64,000 nucleotides of DNA, taken from positions 46,461,058-46,525,057 of the forward strand of contig CM070554.1 in the NCBI GenBank assembly GCA_036346405.1. The letters are read 5' to 3'. Made by a program: the position numbers and the translations under genes. The notes under the pieces are model-generated. The model was given only the letters and a program-made list of their open reading frames with translations, was not told the origin of the DNA and did not search any database. This DNA comes from Phyllostachys edulis (taxonomy: Eukaryota > Streptophyta > Magnoliopsida > Poales > Poaceae). This document shows, one piece after another, positions 11,487-22,950 of this stretch. Each line of letters opens with the position of its first letter. The first letter of the stretch is position 1.

Positions 11487-12103
11487 CTTGCAACCCCCAG
11501 ATTGTTCTCAATAAGCAATATTGTGCCATCTGCATATTGCAGAATCGACACTCCATTGTCAACCAAATGAGGAACAACCCCTTTGATTAACCACTACTCC
11601 CTAGCTCTTTTATCAGCATTTGAATTTTAGGCAGAAGGGTGATTTTTCCATAATTAAGTCTCTCAATGGGCAAAGCCCCCTATGAAAGTCATCAAGCATT
11701 TTTTTAGATCAAATTTAATTATCTCCCAAAATGATTGAAAAAATTCAGCAGCGAAACTATCAGGCCCAGGAGCCTTATTATGTTCCATGGAGAACACAAC
11801 ATTTTTTATTTCCTCTAGATCAAAAGGTTTTGTAAGCTTTTCCATATCTTCAACACTAATTTTATCCACATCATCAAACCCCATGGAAATTTCAGTTTCC
11901 TGAGGCTCCCCGAAAAGCTGCTTATAAAAATTAGTTATGTAAGCTCTCATATTTTGATCGCCTTCAACCACACTCTCATCTTGATTCAAAGTCAGAATCT
12001 TCTGCTTTCTCTTCCTACCACTTGCTTTTAATTGGAATTATTTAGTGTTATTATCCCCTTCAAGTAACTCATTTTCTTTTGATCTTTGATACCATTTAAT
12101 TTC

Positions 12104-12260
12104 GGGGGATTTCAGAATTTGCCCTCATGGGATAGACGGATTTCAGATTTTACTCCCCATGTGTCTATGACATGTGGGTCCAGGGCCCACATGTCATAGA
12201 CACATAGGGGGGCAAATTCTAAAATCCATCTATTCACTGGGGCAGATTCTGAATTATTCC
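12104..12260. mobile_element. Mutator-type MITE (157 bp)
   Basis: A perfect 9-bp duplication TTTAATTTC flanks the element (12095-12103 and 12261-12269). The terminal inverted repeats are GGGGGATTTCAGAATTTGCC on the left and GGAATAATTCAGAATCTGCC on the right, inverted. The middle is a near-perfect palindrome built from ATGTGTCTATGACATGTGGG and its complement, so the element could fold into a hairpin. A 9-bp duplication with long inverted ends fits the Mutator superfamily. Confidence 0.82.
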
Positions 12261-12363
12261 TTTAATTTCTTCTTCTCTAAGTAGATGTTGCAATTGAGCC
12301 TCACAATTTTGTTTTAAGATTCTATTGTCATGGGCGTGGGCCTAGGGGAGCCATTACCCATAA

Positions 12364-12855
12364 TGTTACAGATGTGGTACTGTAGCATGTGCATAATATT
12401 CACGCACGCACTGTTCATCCGCAATTAGTTTCCTTTGTTAGGAATTAGATTGATTTGGTTAGTTTGGTACCATTTAATTTCTTCAGTTTGTTTGTTTCTA
12501 TAATCTAGGGATTGTTTCTTAGGGGCCAAGTCAAGTTATCCTATAAAATGGATGACAGTGTATCTATCATGTAGGGGCTTACATTATTCACGGCAATAGA
12601 AAACGATCAAGGGCGACGGCAGCAGCAGCATGCAACCGAAGCCAGCGCACGATGGTGGCAGCTGGACTCCAAGTTCCCTTTGGAAAGGCTTGTGTATTAG
12701 GATAGTTCAAATTGATTATATCTCCTTAAGAGATATAATCTGTTTCCTAGTGATCTCCTTAAGAGATAGAATTAGTTTCCAATTGTTAGGACTAAGTCTC
12801 TATTTAAAGAGACTCATCTATTCGGTATGAAGGGGGGAATCAGAAAACTCAATTC

Positions 12856-12912
<57 letters not shown>

Positions 12913-13020
12913 GCGCTCTCCTGGCCTTTGCCGTGCCACCGAGGACTAGAGCTGTGCCCCACGACTCAACATAGTTATCCCCTCTGATCCAATCCCTCCA
13001 CAAATATTCTCGTTCGTGAC
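12364..13020 (+). mobile_element. 5' LTR of the plus-strand gypsy element, with TATA box
   Basis: The right edge is firm: TTCGTGACA ends at 13020, followed by ACT and the primer-like TGGTATCAG. The left edge (TGTTACAGATG) is the best TG start, but no second LTR or target duplication exists to confirm it. CCTATAAAATGG at about 12539-12550 is a good TATA box, with AT-rich U3 sequence upstream and the transcribed part downstream including a CT run. The stretch 12270-12363 is the end of the LINE remnant and holds nothing else. Confidence 0.65.
12858..12910. repeat. (CT)n microsatellite, 53 bp
   Basis: An uninterrupted CT run of about 26 repeats lies in the likely R/U5 part of the LTR, downstream of its TATA box. 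On the minus strand it produces a spurious Arg-Glu ORF. Confidence 0.97.
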
Positions 13021-13055
13021 AACTTGGTATCAGTGACTTCCACTGGTACGTCAAT

Positions 13056-14234
13056 CATGTCCAAAGACGACAGTTCCGATTCGATCAACAAGAAGTTGGA
13101 TGCACTATTACAACAGATGGAAAACGACCGGATGAAGCTCTGCGACGATCCGCGATATTGATCTTCAACAACACGCGCAACCTGGCTGTCACTGGATTGG
13201 AGCAAGGGTGCACGGTGCCGCTTGGCGATGTTGACCATGAAACCGTCACTGATGTGCATCTCTAAGCGGCCAAGGGTGCCTTGCCAAACCAACGCCGGCT
13301 TCCACACGGCTCGCCGGCTGCATCGGTCATCGACATGCGGACTGCCGATAGGGATGCGCCCATCATTCTACGACCAACGACTGACGAACACCATGCAGGT
13401 CGCGGAGGTGTGCCTCGCTTCCACAAGCTCAATTTTCCCTCGTTCAATGGTCAGGAGGACCCTCTACCATGGCTCGACCATTGTGAACAATTCTTTTAGG
13501 GCCAGAACACCATGGAAGAAGACAAGGTCTAGTTGGCCACGTTCCACATGACCGGCTCGGCTTAGCTGTGAAACCCATCGCTTAGAGCGCGACACAGGGA
13601 CACCATCCTGGTGTTGCTTCATCGAGTTGGTTAATACCCGATTCGACCCACCCATGCGTAGCACCTCCTTGGGTGAGCACATCGCCCTACGCAAGAAAAG
13701 TACCGTCCGCGAGTTCTCTGACTAGTTCTCAGCTCTCCTGTGCCGCACCGATCCGCTGACGGAACGTCAACAAATCCAGCTGTTTATGGTCGGCCTAGTC
13801 GACCATTACAAACGAACGTGGAATTACAAGCCCTGCAATCATTGGAGTTCGCTATGAGCTTGGTTCGCGCATACGAACGCCGCACATACCTGACGGTGCC
13901 GGTGACGACTCAGCCTGCTCGTTGACCATGGCGCTCAGGTGCTGCGACTACTCCGGCTCACGGTCACGGCATGACAAACGATCCAGCGAGCGGATGGCTT
14001 ACCACCACCGTAGGTTTGCCTCGTCGGACATTGTCACCTGCAGAGCTCGAACGGTGACGGTCACAAGGCTTGTGCTATCATTGTGATCAGAAATTCTTTG
14101 TCAGTCACCGGTGCAAACGCCTTTTCGTCATCAACGTGCAGCCGGACCTCGACATCGACAACGATGATCCAAGCAATGGCATTGAACCGAGATTTCATTG
14201 GCGGCTCTCATAGGCATTCAGCCTTGATCAGGCC
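13056..14234 (+). pseudogene. gag remnant of the plus-strand gypsy element
   Basis: The frame opens at 13056 with MSKDDSSDSINKKLDALLQQ, a typical start for grass gypsy gag. The capsid region is recognisable as FPSFNGQEDPLPWLDHCEQF (in 13281-13499) and, after several stops, LTERQQIQLFMVGLVDHYK (around 13755-13815). A zinc knuckle CYHCDQKFFVSHRCKR lies near 14068-14115. At least five stops or frame changes break the frame. The sequence continues directly into protease at 18244 once the inserted LTR and its target duplication are ignored. Confidence 0.78.
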
Positions 14235-17200
14235 TGTAACATCCCAAAATTTTTATTTTGTTTAAAAATAAAACTTAAATATTTCCCTTGAATTTCTAGA
14301 TCTTAAAAAAAATTCCTATTCTTTTTAAAGGCAAAATAATTTATTTGCAATTATAAATATCAATGTTAAGTTGCAAATATCTTATTTAAGTCCAAAATGT
14401 CTCAGGGAATTTATTTGAGTTTTTCTAGAATTTTTGGGCTCTATTTGCTAATTTCTAAAATGGGCAATTTGCTCAGTAACATCACTCAAAAATCACGAAT
14501 TGGAAAATATCATCGGTGTGAGGATGACATGTGGCCCCATGGCCCACCTGTCATCGTCACATTGGATGTTATTTTCCAATTTACACATCAACGCAATGTT
14601 ACTGACCAAATTAATCCTTTCTAAAATCCTAAATGAATTAATCCTAATTCTGAAATTACTAAATTACCAAAAATTCAAAAAATCCGATTGGGCCGAATTC
14701 ATTTAACCGACTGTTTCTTTCCTTCATTTTCGGCCCGCACCGACCCAACCCTCCCGACTAGTCTCCCTTCTTCTATATTCTTCTACACTCGGTAGCCGCC
14801 CACGCCTCGTTGTCGCCACATGATGCGCGCCACGTCGCCATGCACTCGCCACGCGCACGCCGCACCGCCTCCACTAGGCGACCCCTTGCCTGCACCACAG
14901 CCCGCGCTCGCCGCCCCTTTCCTGCACCGCTCATCGCCCCTTGCTCGCACCGCTCACCACTGAGCTACCTCCCCTCTCCCTCCCTATTTAAGCTGGAGCA
15001 GCCCTTTCTCTACCCCCCCCCTTCTTTCCCTCCTCACTCTCCTCCATTTCCCCCTTGCCCCGGAGCTCCATGCCGCCGTTGCATCCCGTCTTCCCCAAGG
15101 CTGGCGCCGCCGCCCATCTTCCAATCCGCCGCTCCGGTGATGTAAATGCCCGTCCAACCGCGTCATACCACGTCCCCAACCCTCCTCTACCTTTCCCCCT
15201 CCCCAATTTGCCCCATCCACTGCCGAGAAGCCTTCCCCATGCCGCCTCCTTCTTCTCCGCTTTTGGCACCATGGTCGCACCTCCTCGCTCGTCCCTAGAC
15301 CTGTTCATGGGCGGCCACCCTGGCCGCCCGAGCCCGATCTTTGTCTAGGCAGGCTTGGGACCAAAATCGACGACAAAAGCTGGCCCAAAAAATTCGGTAA
15401 AACCAATTAGAAAAACAAAAATCTATTTATTTAATGATGGAAATGAATTAAATATTAGTTTTTTATTCCAAAAAATGATTAAAATAGTTATTTTAAACTG
15501 AAAATTTAGTTTTGGGCGGCTGCTCTCGCTCTCTTGATTTTTGGTCAGGCTTTTCAAGCCCGGCCCAGCCCAGCATTTGAACAGGTCTACTCGTCCCCAA
15601 GCCTTCCCAAGCGGCTCTACATGCTCCCCTGGGCCACGCCATGCCGGTGCGCGCATTACTTCCTCTGTCACGCCGCTGAGTTATCGGCGCCACCACAAGC
15701 CCGCGACACCCATGCGCCGCCTCGGTCGCGCACGCCGCCACCTTGCCGCTCCGCCAGCACCGCCACCTCACATGGCCTCCTCAGGGACCCGGCCACCCAT
15801 TTTGACTGCCAGCCAAGCTCCGCGAGCACTACCTCGCCGCTGGCCGCCCTTGCCCCGAGCGCCACCTTCTTCCTCCCCTGTTTCCTCTCTGTCCTCTTTG
15901 TCTCTGTGTATGTGTTAGTCCTGTGTGTGATAGGGTATGTCAAGTAGGCCCATCCCAATTAGTGGTTAAGCTAAACCTGATTTGTAGGATTACTGCTAGC
16001 ATACAATCATATCTTTATTAAGTTAATTAGGTGTTTAACTCAAATCATTTAGCAGGATAAGTGAAGTAACTAGAAGCTAGTTAGTTTTAACCAGAAGCTA
16101 GTTAGTTTGCCTCTAGCTGCTAAACTCGATAATATAGTCATGTTTAGAAATATACTAAGTTATTGTGTTAGTGATTAGTATTAATACAATCAAGTTTAGA
16201 CAGATATACTCTTACGTGATCCCACGATTAGTGAACCCTAGCCTTGTTGGATTAAAAGAAATAATATTGTAATCTGATAGTTAATAGGAATTAGTAGAGT
16301 GGTTAGATAATAATCAAGGATCATTAATCTATAAGCCCCAAGTATAGGAGAGCCTGAATGAACTTAAAGCTATATACTATAATCTAGCCACATCGGTTCT
16401 AGAGTTAAGAACGATTCAACCAATCGCTTATCGCAACACTCACTATCAAGAGTGACCCAGAAGTCAGCACTCTTGCATCTTAGATCCTGAAATGGAATAT
16501 TCCAGCATATTCCATCTTCTATATCTTCTATCATTTCATGTGATCGCCATCCGCCGGACATTCGTTCTCCCTCATACGAACTCCGATTCCGTCGATTCTC
16601 GTTTCTAAATTTATATAAACTTAATACCTTTCTTTTGGTTCTAATTTGATATATTTTTTGGATTTTATTTGGAGTTGTTGAATTTATTTGGCTCTTTTCG
16701 CGCATGTAGATCCCAGCGTTCCTAAAGAATTCCTGGACCCGTCGACCGAAGCATATCAAAACTTCAACGAAGGCAAGTCGCAGACCTTTGATCATGTCAT
16801 ACCCAGTTTATAAAATTATATTGTTTAATATCAACATGCATGGTTAGTTGTATAAAATTGGCTTTGGGATTAGTTAAACACCCACTTGGCAGTATGACTC
16901 CTTGAATAAATTGCGAACGGCATGTTGACATGTACCCTTAGACACCATAGGTTGGGTAATCTTAGTTGGATAGTATTGTAATACCAACGTGGGTGTGTAT
17001 TATGCTTAGTCATGCTTTAGTTATATGACGAGATTCATGATCACATGTTCATAAATGTTTAATCTTGACTTAATGATATATGGAATCTTGGCGGAAGCCA
17101 CTGTTGATAAAATTTGTTATACCATGGCAAGGGCATTTGGCCAGGGTTAAACCTAAAATGATTTCGTACTCAGGCGAATGATCATGTAGTAAAGGGGATG

Positions 17201-18243
17201 ATTTGGGATGTTGCCTCGCCTAAGTAGACACTAAGGACTTAACTTTGTGCGCCATTGATTTGGGCTATACCGTACAACCACATGTCCAGAGTGGGGTGGA
17301 TCTGGCTAACTAATTAGCAATTCTTGATTCGGTTCTATTTTGGTGGAAGTGTGAACCCTGGGTTAGACATTCACGCTTAGCGCAAGAGGGGGGCTAGAAT
17401 GGAGAATCCTTAGTGAGCAGAACCGAGTCAAAACAGAACTTTGTAAAGGCCTTGTCTCGTGCTCTAGACTGCTTACAAACTAGAGAAGTCATGTCATGTG
17501 GGTAAAGCTGTACAACCTGTGCAAAGTGTAAAACTATTTGAATAGCCATGTCCCTGGTTATGGACAATGCCCGGTGATTTCACATGAGGGGTAGATTTTG
17601 ATAAAACTTGTTGGGATGGTTTGGTTGGGATTGGGGTGGTTAGTGTTAGTTGATGGTTGGGAAGTGAACAGGGTTGTTCACTGGTTGATTCAAAGAAAAT
17701 TGTTTACTTATGTATTTAATCTTTTAACTTGTACTTTCAATCTATTTACTGTCAATACTGCTTTCTGCAAAATAGCCATAAAACTATCCTTGTTAAGCCT
17801 TACATGAATAATATTTGCATACATTTCCCTACGACTTGCTGAGTACTTTATGTACTCACGGCTATACACTATTTGTTGATCAGCCACCGAGGAAGAATCA
17901 GGAACCGCAGAGTTCTACAAGGAAGAATATTTTTGAAGACCAAGCGAACTAGGTCGCGTTCTACACTCGATTGCTTGTCGGCATGTCGGGTGACCACCAC
18001 GAGGTGTTTTGGTTTCCGCTGCAAGTTATCTTTTGTCATTAAAGCCTGACGCGGCCAACTTTGTAAGAATAGACCATAAGGTCCTTTTGCTACTAAATAA
18101 TATTAATTTGTCTGCTTCATCAATATTTTGTTGTATAGTTATGATTGTCACTGATGGCGTCACTGTGTGAGCTAGCTACTGATCTAGGGACTAGTTTAGT
18201 TTTGCACAAAGGGTTCTGAGTCCGGCGACCCGGGGTCTCGACA
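14235..18243 (+). mobile_element. Solo LTR, 4.0 kb, with perfect target duplication
   Basis: The segment starts TGTAACATCCCAAAA and ends GGGGTCTCGACA. It is flanked on both sides by AGGCC (14230-14234 and 18244-18248), a 5-bp target duplication. No second LTR, primer site or coding region goes with it, so it is the product of LTR-LTR recombination. Its interior has an AT-rich start, a GC-rich block (about 14720-15950) and AT-rich sequence to the end, including the inverted repeat GAGTACTTTATGTACTC near 17840. The long open frames in the GC-rich block lie on both strands and match nothing I recognise. The end shares GCTACTGATCTAGGGA with the LTRs of the 19295-47979 element, so the families are related. 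Confidence 0.9.
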
Positions 18244-18248
18244 AGGCC

Positions 18249-19294
18249 AGACCATGCACCTCATGATCGAGATCGGACGCAGTATGCTGGTTGCACTCCT
18301 TAACTCGGGACCACGCACAATTTCATCGCCAAAGATGTCGTGAAGGCCGCTGACGTCCTCATGCAGCCACGGTCAGGGCTTAGTGTCACGGTGGGCAATA
18401 GTGATTGTGTTACCAGTTTGGGTTTATGCCGTGCCATGGCCGTCCGCATCGGACATGATGTTTTCACCCTGGATTGCTACGCCATTGATTTTGGGGGTGC
18501 AATGGCTCGGTACCCTTGGACCGATTACTTGGGATTTTTCCAGCATGACTATGTCTATGTCCTTTGCATGCCAAGGACGACGGATCACCTGGACTATCTT
18601 ACCAATGTCGACCCCTTCAATTCGGGTGTTCGCTTGCACTGGCACCGACTTAATGGACGATCTCCTCACCGAGTTCAGCAATCTCTTCACCGAACCACAT
18701 GGACTGCCACCAGTTCATGAGATTTTCCACCGCATTCATCTCAAGAAGGGATCCGATGCCATTGCAGTCAGGTTGTATCGTTATGCGTAGTTGCAAAAGG
18801 ATGAGCTTGAAAATAGTGTGCGGACATGCTCCAACAAGGGACATACGCCGCAGTACGTCGACCTTTTCTTTGCCTGTTTTATTGGTCAAAAAGGCGGATG
18901 GGTCGTGCTGTTTTTGTGTGGATTATCACACCCTCAATGACAAAACAATCAAGGATAAGTTCCCTATTCTTGTCGTCGACGAGTTACTTGATGAGCTCTG
19001 TGGCACCCATTTTTTTTACAAAATTGGATTTGCATTCCAGTTATCATCAAGTACGAATGCATTCGACTGATGTTGAAAAGACTGCATTCCGTACTCATCA
19101 GGGTCTTTTTGAATTTCTTGTCATGCACCAACGCACCGGCCATGTTCCAGGCTCTTATGAATACCGTTATGCATGCTTCTCTTCGACGTTTCATCTTGGT
19201 TTTCTTCGATGATATTCTTATTTACAACCCGTCTTGGTCGGCGCATCTTAGACAGGTTCGAACTGTACTTCAACTCTACAGGGACATCGTATGT
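18249..19294 (+). pseudogene. Protease and partial reverse transcriptase of the plus-strand gypsy element
   Basis: The region starts with protease remnants (IGRSMLVALLNSG) and continues with a pre-RT region (18650-18790, ending EIFHRIHLKKGSDAIAVRLY). RT motifs follow in shifting frames: CCFCVDYHTLNDKTIKDKF, VVDELLDELCGTHFF, YHQVRMHSTDVEKTAFRTHQ, TNAPAMFQALMN, and the catalytic box LVFFDDILIYN with both Asp residues kept. Sequence ends shortly after, at HLRQVRTVLQLYRD, where the giant LTR begins. Only the N-terminal half of RT is present. Confidence 0.83.
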
Positions 19295-21622
19295 TCTTGA
19301 GTCGTGCCGCCACCGCCCGTGAGTCCGCCTCCACCCCTACACTCCATTTTCCCCATCGTCGACTACCCCCGGAGCCATCCTTGTCGGCGACGAGTGCGCC
19401 CGAGCCACCCCCTGAGCATCCCCTGTTTCGGCCCCTTCTCTGCCTCTGTGCTCCCTCTCTTGTATCCATGGCAGGTGGACCCTCCCTCATCTCTCTCACT
19501 CACTCTTAACATATAGCTTCAAATGATAGTAGGACTAGTTCTAGTTAGTTGATTAGTTAATAATAGTTTTTCTTATTAACATGATAGATCAAGTTGCACT
19601 TTGTTAAGTTAAATAGTTAGGAAGTATGATCAATATGAGTTTACTGGCAGTGGGTCATAGGAGGTCAACCATCTCAGAGTGCATCCCATATAAATGCATA
19701 CATAGCATTATGTCTCATATAGTCAGATGCATAGATAGTTAGTTAGGTGATTAGTGAATAAGTGTTGCAACTGTCAAGTACATTAGTGAGTCAAGTAAGT
19801 AGAGGATTAGTAGAAATGATTAGTGTTTAGAATAGCCAGATAGTGCAATATCAGTAGGGTCATCTCAGCAAGCAAATTGGTAGTTAGCAGGGGCATGGTT
19901 AAGTTAGTTATCAGTGAGCAATAAGCCAAAAGCTAGTTATCAGTGAGCAATAAGCTAAAAGTTAGTGCTTCATTAGTGTATGATTGTCAATAGATCCATT
20001 GGAATAGGTTAGTAGCAAAGTAAGCAGGTTACATGTTAGTTAGTTTTTAGATAAGCAATTGACTGATTGTATTTTCATACAGTAGCGATCAATAGTTAGT
20101 TTTCATATAGTAGCAGTTAGCAGAGCTTGTAGTGTATATGAGTAGCTAACTATAAGGCTTACAATTAAGGTGGTTAGTTAAGTGGATGACGAAAATAACA
20201 AACTGTATTGTTAATCAAGGATTTAGGTAGATTATTGAAGTAGGTTTTAATTACCATATACTCCCTTTAACTAAGCCAATTAGATTATGATAATAGACTA
20301 CTTGCCAATGAGTGTTTAATTAGTAAAGGGTATGGTCATCTGGTGTTAGTTAAGGAATGAGTCAAGTGATTAGAGAATCCTTTGTCCAGTTGGAGAGTTA
20401 TGAACGTCAGTGAGAAATTGAAATATGTCAGCCATTGATAAGTTAAGTACACAGTTGATGAAAACTGATAAGGCCATTAGATATTAGTCAAATAACATTA
20501 GTGGCGCTCCAAGTTGGAAACCAAGTTAAAATTGTTAATATTACTAATAACTAGGGCTTCGCTCATTGGATACCAGCTAGACTAAACAGTGCAAGGGCAA
20601 TTGTAATTAAGAAAGAGCATTTCAGTAAGCAATTAGTAAATAGCAGTTGGGACTTGGGACAACAGTACGTTGCATCTGTAACTTAAAATGGTTAAGGGAT
20701 CCTTTATCTAAATAAGGGCTTATGCCAATTAGTGATGTCAACTATAAACAAGATAAGTGATATTACGTAACATGATCCACTAAGTTACGTCTTAATCAAA
20801 GTAGTTAGTACCTTAGCTTGTAATCTAAAATGTAAGAATAACAGTAAGCTTTGTGTAACATAATTCTCGATATAGCTATGTTTAGATATACACACATACA
20901 TGATCTAATCCTAGTAAACCCTAGACCATTGTGGTAATAATGAAGATAATCATTTAGTCAAATAATTAATCAGGGTAGTTAAGCAAATGGGTAATATTCT
21001 AGTATCATTAACCTATAAGTCCCATGTCTAGGAGTGCCCAAATAAACATTAGATTGCATGCTATACCCTAGTAATGTCTTGTTCAGGGTTAACCTCCGCA
21101 TAATAATTGTGTAGTAAAGCGTATGAGCTCGCAAGTACGTTCATAGTATTAGTAGGTTAATTAGTTAATTAACCTCAAGTGAATAAATGTGTCACTAGCA
21201 AATTGCAACCGCAGTAATCACTACAACAAAACTATGACGTAAAGACGTTTTTATTTTAACGCTTTTATGTCCGTCTCTACACAAAAAAAACATCTCATAT
21301 GTAAAGACGTTTGTCGACACGTTTGGTACCACGCCACCAAATCTCTTACGCTTAGCCTCTCTCCACCTCCCCACGACTCCATCTCTCCATCTCCCCACTT
21401 CTTCGACCTCCAATCTGCGACTCCTTCCAGACCTTCCTCCGCACCCGTGGCCCCCTCCTCCGCGCCCTTCCTCCGCTTTCCGCGCGCGCCCTCGCCTCCA
21501 CGCCCAGCCGCGCCTCCCTCCGCTGCTCCTCGGTCCTCATGAGTCACGACCTCGCCACCGCCGCCGCCAGCGCGCTCTCGTCGCGCCCTCCCACCACGCC
21601 CGGCCAGGCGGCGGCGGGCGCC

Positions 21623-21835
21623 TGCCTCGACAGAGCTCGGGTGTCGCCGTCGGGAGAGCCCATCCCGTCCACTTGGAGACCTCCAGTGAGTGCTCATCTC
21701 ATCCTCTCCCCATTGTTCCTTTACTGGTTGACAAGCCGCCGCCGCCGCCTCGACAGAGCTCCGGCGTCGCCGTCGGGAGAGCCCATCCCGTCCACTTGGA
21801 GACCTCCAGTGAGTGCTCATCTCATCCTCTCCTCA
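21623..21835. repeat. Direct duplication, 123-bp period, inside the CACTA element
   Basis: The segment CTCGACAGAGCT...CATCTCATCCTCTCC occurs at about 21626-21712 and again at 21749-21835. The copies are nearly identical across GTCGGGAGAGCCCATCCCGT. This creates a repeated peptide in the ORF at 21539-22108. That ORF is GC-rich with no family signature I recognise; it may be captured first-exon sequence. Confidence 0.85.
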
Positions 21836-22530
21836 GTCCTCAGTTCCTCACCCGAGGATGAGGCCAAGACCGCCTCGCCCGCCCGCCCCGCCCCGATGGG
21901 TCTGACTCTCTCCAGTCTCCACGGCTCCACGCCTCCACCAGCCACCGCCCGCCCTCCCAGCCGCCACCAGCCGCCTCCTCGGTCCTCGGCGGTCAGGCCG
22001 CCTCGGTCAGCAAGCCGCAGCCGCCACCAGACCCTGCCGACCTACATGCGTGCCGCCGCCCTCTGCCTCGCCTCCACCCCAAGAATCACCGGTGCTTGGC
22101 TCCGGTGAGGTGAGCTCAAAATCTTTGCGTGGTTCAGTAGCAGTAATCGATGTTTGAAACAAGAAAGTGCACAGAGTATCACATGGATTGGGCAGCCAGA
22201 AACCCATTTTGCATTCAACCATGTTGCTTGTGAAGTAGTGTATCAGGTCAGTTTGAAAACAATTTGATTCATGCTCTGATCCAGTCCATGGCGAAGCGCC
22301 AGCGCGGACTTATCTACCCTCCCGCCAGAGCTCGTACACCGGGATGTGCTGCAAAATTTACTCTAAACTATATGGTAATCTAGTATTGTGTCCTTTGGAA
22401 CATTTGTATTAGTTTTTAACTTTTTCTGGCCATTTTTCTTTTGTAATTCACTTACTCCAGTATGCTATTTATGTTTCCAAAAAAATCAGTAGATATTTTT
22501 ATTCAGATGATAAATGAACCATTTCATTAG

Positions 22531-22950
22531 GTCAATCTTGTTGAGTGGCTCAAAATGATGGTGGCCAATCGGAGAGCAGAGGAAGTAGTTGATCCAAGCC
22601 TAGAGGTTAGACCAACTGTTAGGGCTCTTAAACGAGCTCTGTTAATCGCACTAAGGTGTGTTGATCCTCTCAAAAGAGACCTAAGATGGGCCAGTTGTTA
22701 GGATGCTTGAGTCCAAGAAGTTCCATACCGAAGGTAATGATTGAAAACCTACATTAATGTATCTTGTAAGTAAAATATTTGCTTAACATCTCTCCATTTG
22801 TAAAAGGCTTGGAGAAACGGAGGAGTCGCACAGAAGCATGGATATCGAGTCTATTATGAGGGTTCAAATTCGACCGAATTTGGAAACAAGGTTGAAAGGA
22901 CTAGCGACTCAACATCGAGACCGGTCTCGATCCGACTCTGAGGTTTATAA
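22531..22950 (+). pseudogene. Captured receptor-like kinase C-terminal fragment inside the CACTA element
   Basis: From 22531 the plus strand encodes VNLVEWLKMMVANRRAEEVV, then DPSLEVRP and RALKRALLIALRCVDP. This is the last part of the kinase domain (subdomain XI region) of plant receptor-like kinases, with the usual Leu-Arg-Cys-Val-Asp-Pro block. The frame breaks soon after by a small deletion, although the codons for the next conserved segment are still there in another frame. A plausible intron runs 22734-22806 (GTAATG...TGTAAAAG), after which RSMDIES-type tail sequence follows. An acceptor-like AG precedes 22531. Intron retention points to capture from genomic DNA rather than from mRNA. 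The fragment cannot make an active kinase. The subfamily is inferred from the motif pattern only. Confidence 0.78.

Larger units (their letters stand above)
9843..12330 (-). pseudogene. L1-type LINE ORF2 remnant (reverse transcriptase to zf-RVT end)
   Basis: Minus-strand fragments follow the order of plant LINE ORF2. 11989-11663 has the RT start, including MEHNKAPGPDSFAAEFFQSF. About 11640-11590 has NYGKITLLPKIQ. About 11560-11500 has ILQYADGTILL. 11202-10885 is the RT C-terminal region (KLLSIGGRLILLNSCLSYIP). 10880-10611 has CRPKDQGGLGVLDI. 10473-10096 is the zf-RVT region (CHFCGMVESVDHLFFQC). 9994 onwards has MLWSIWKARNSACFQ. Three defects stand out: the middle of the RT is missing between NYGKITLLPK and the catalytic box; the box reads YADG rather than YADD; and a MITE interrupts it at 11286. 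The 3' end was lost where the chromovirus joins at 9842. The endonuclease part is not seen. Confidence 0.85.
12364..19294 (+). mobile_element. Ty3-gypsy element, plus strand, split by a solo LTR and 3'-truncated
   Basis: The 5' LTR (about 12364-13020), primer site (TGGTATCAG at 13024), gag (13056-14234) and protease-RT (18244-19294) are in order. A 4-kb solo LTR separates gag from protease. At 19294 the element stops inside the RT domain and joins the giant LTR at 19295, so RNase H, integrase and the 3' LTR are missing. Many stops and frame changes show that it is old. Confidence 0.8.

Noticed and set aside
14810..15958. Long ORFs on both strands (up to 137 codons) in the solo LTR
   Set aside because: GC-rich Pro/Ser/Arg sequence open on both strands, no domain, and located inside an LTR.
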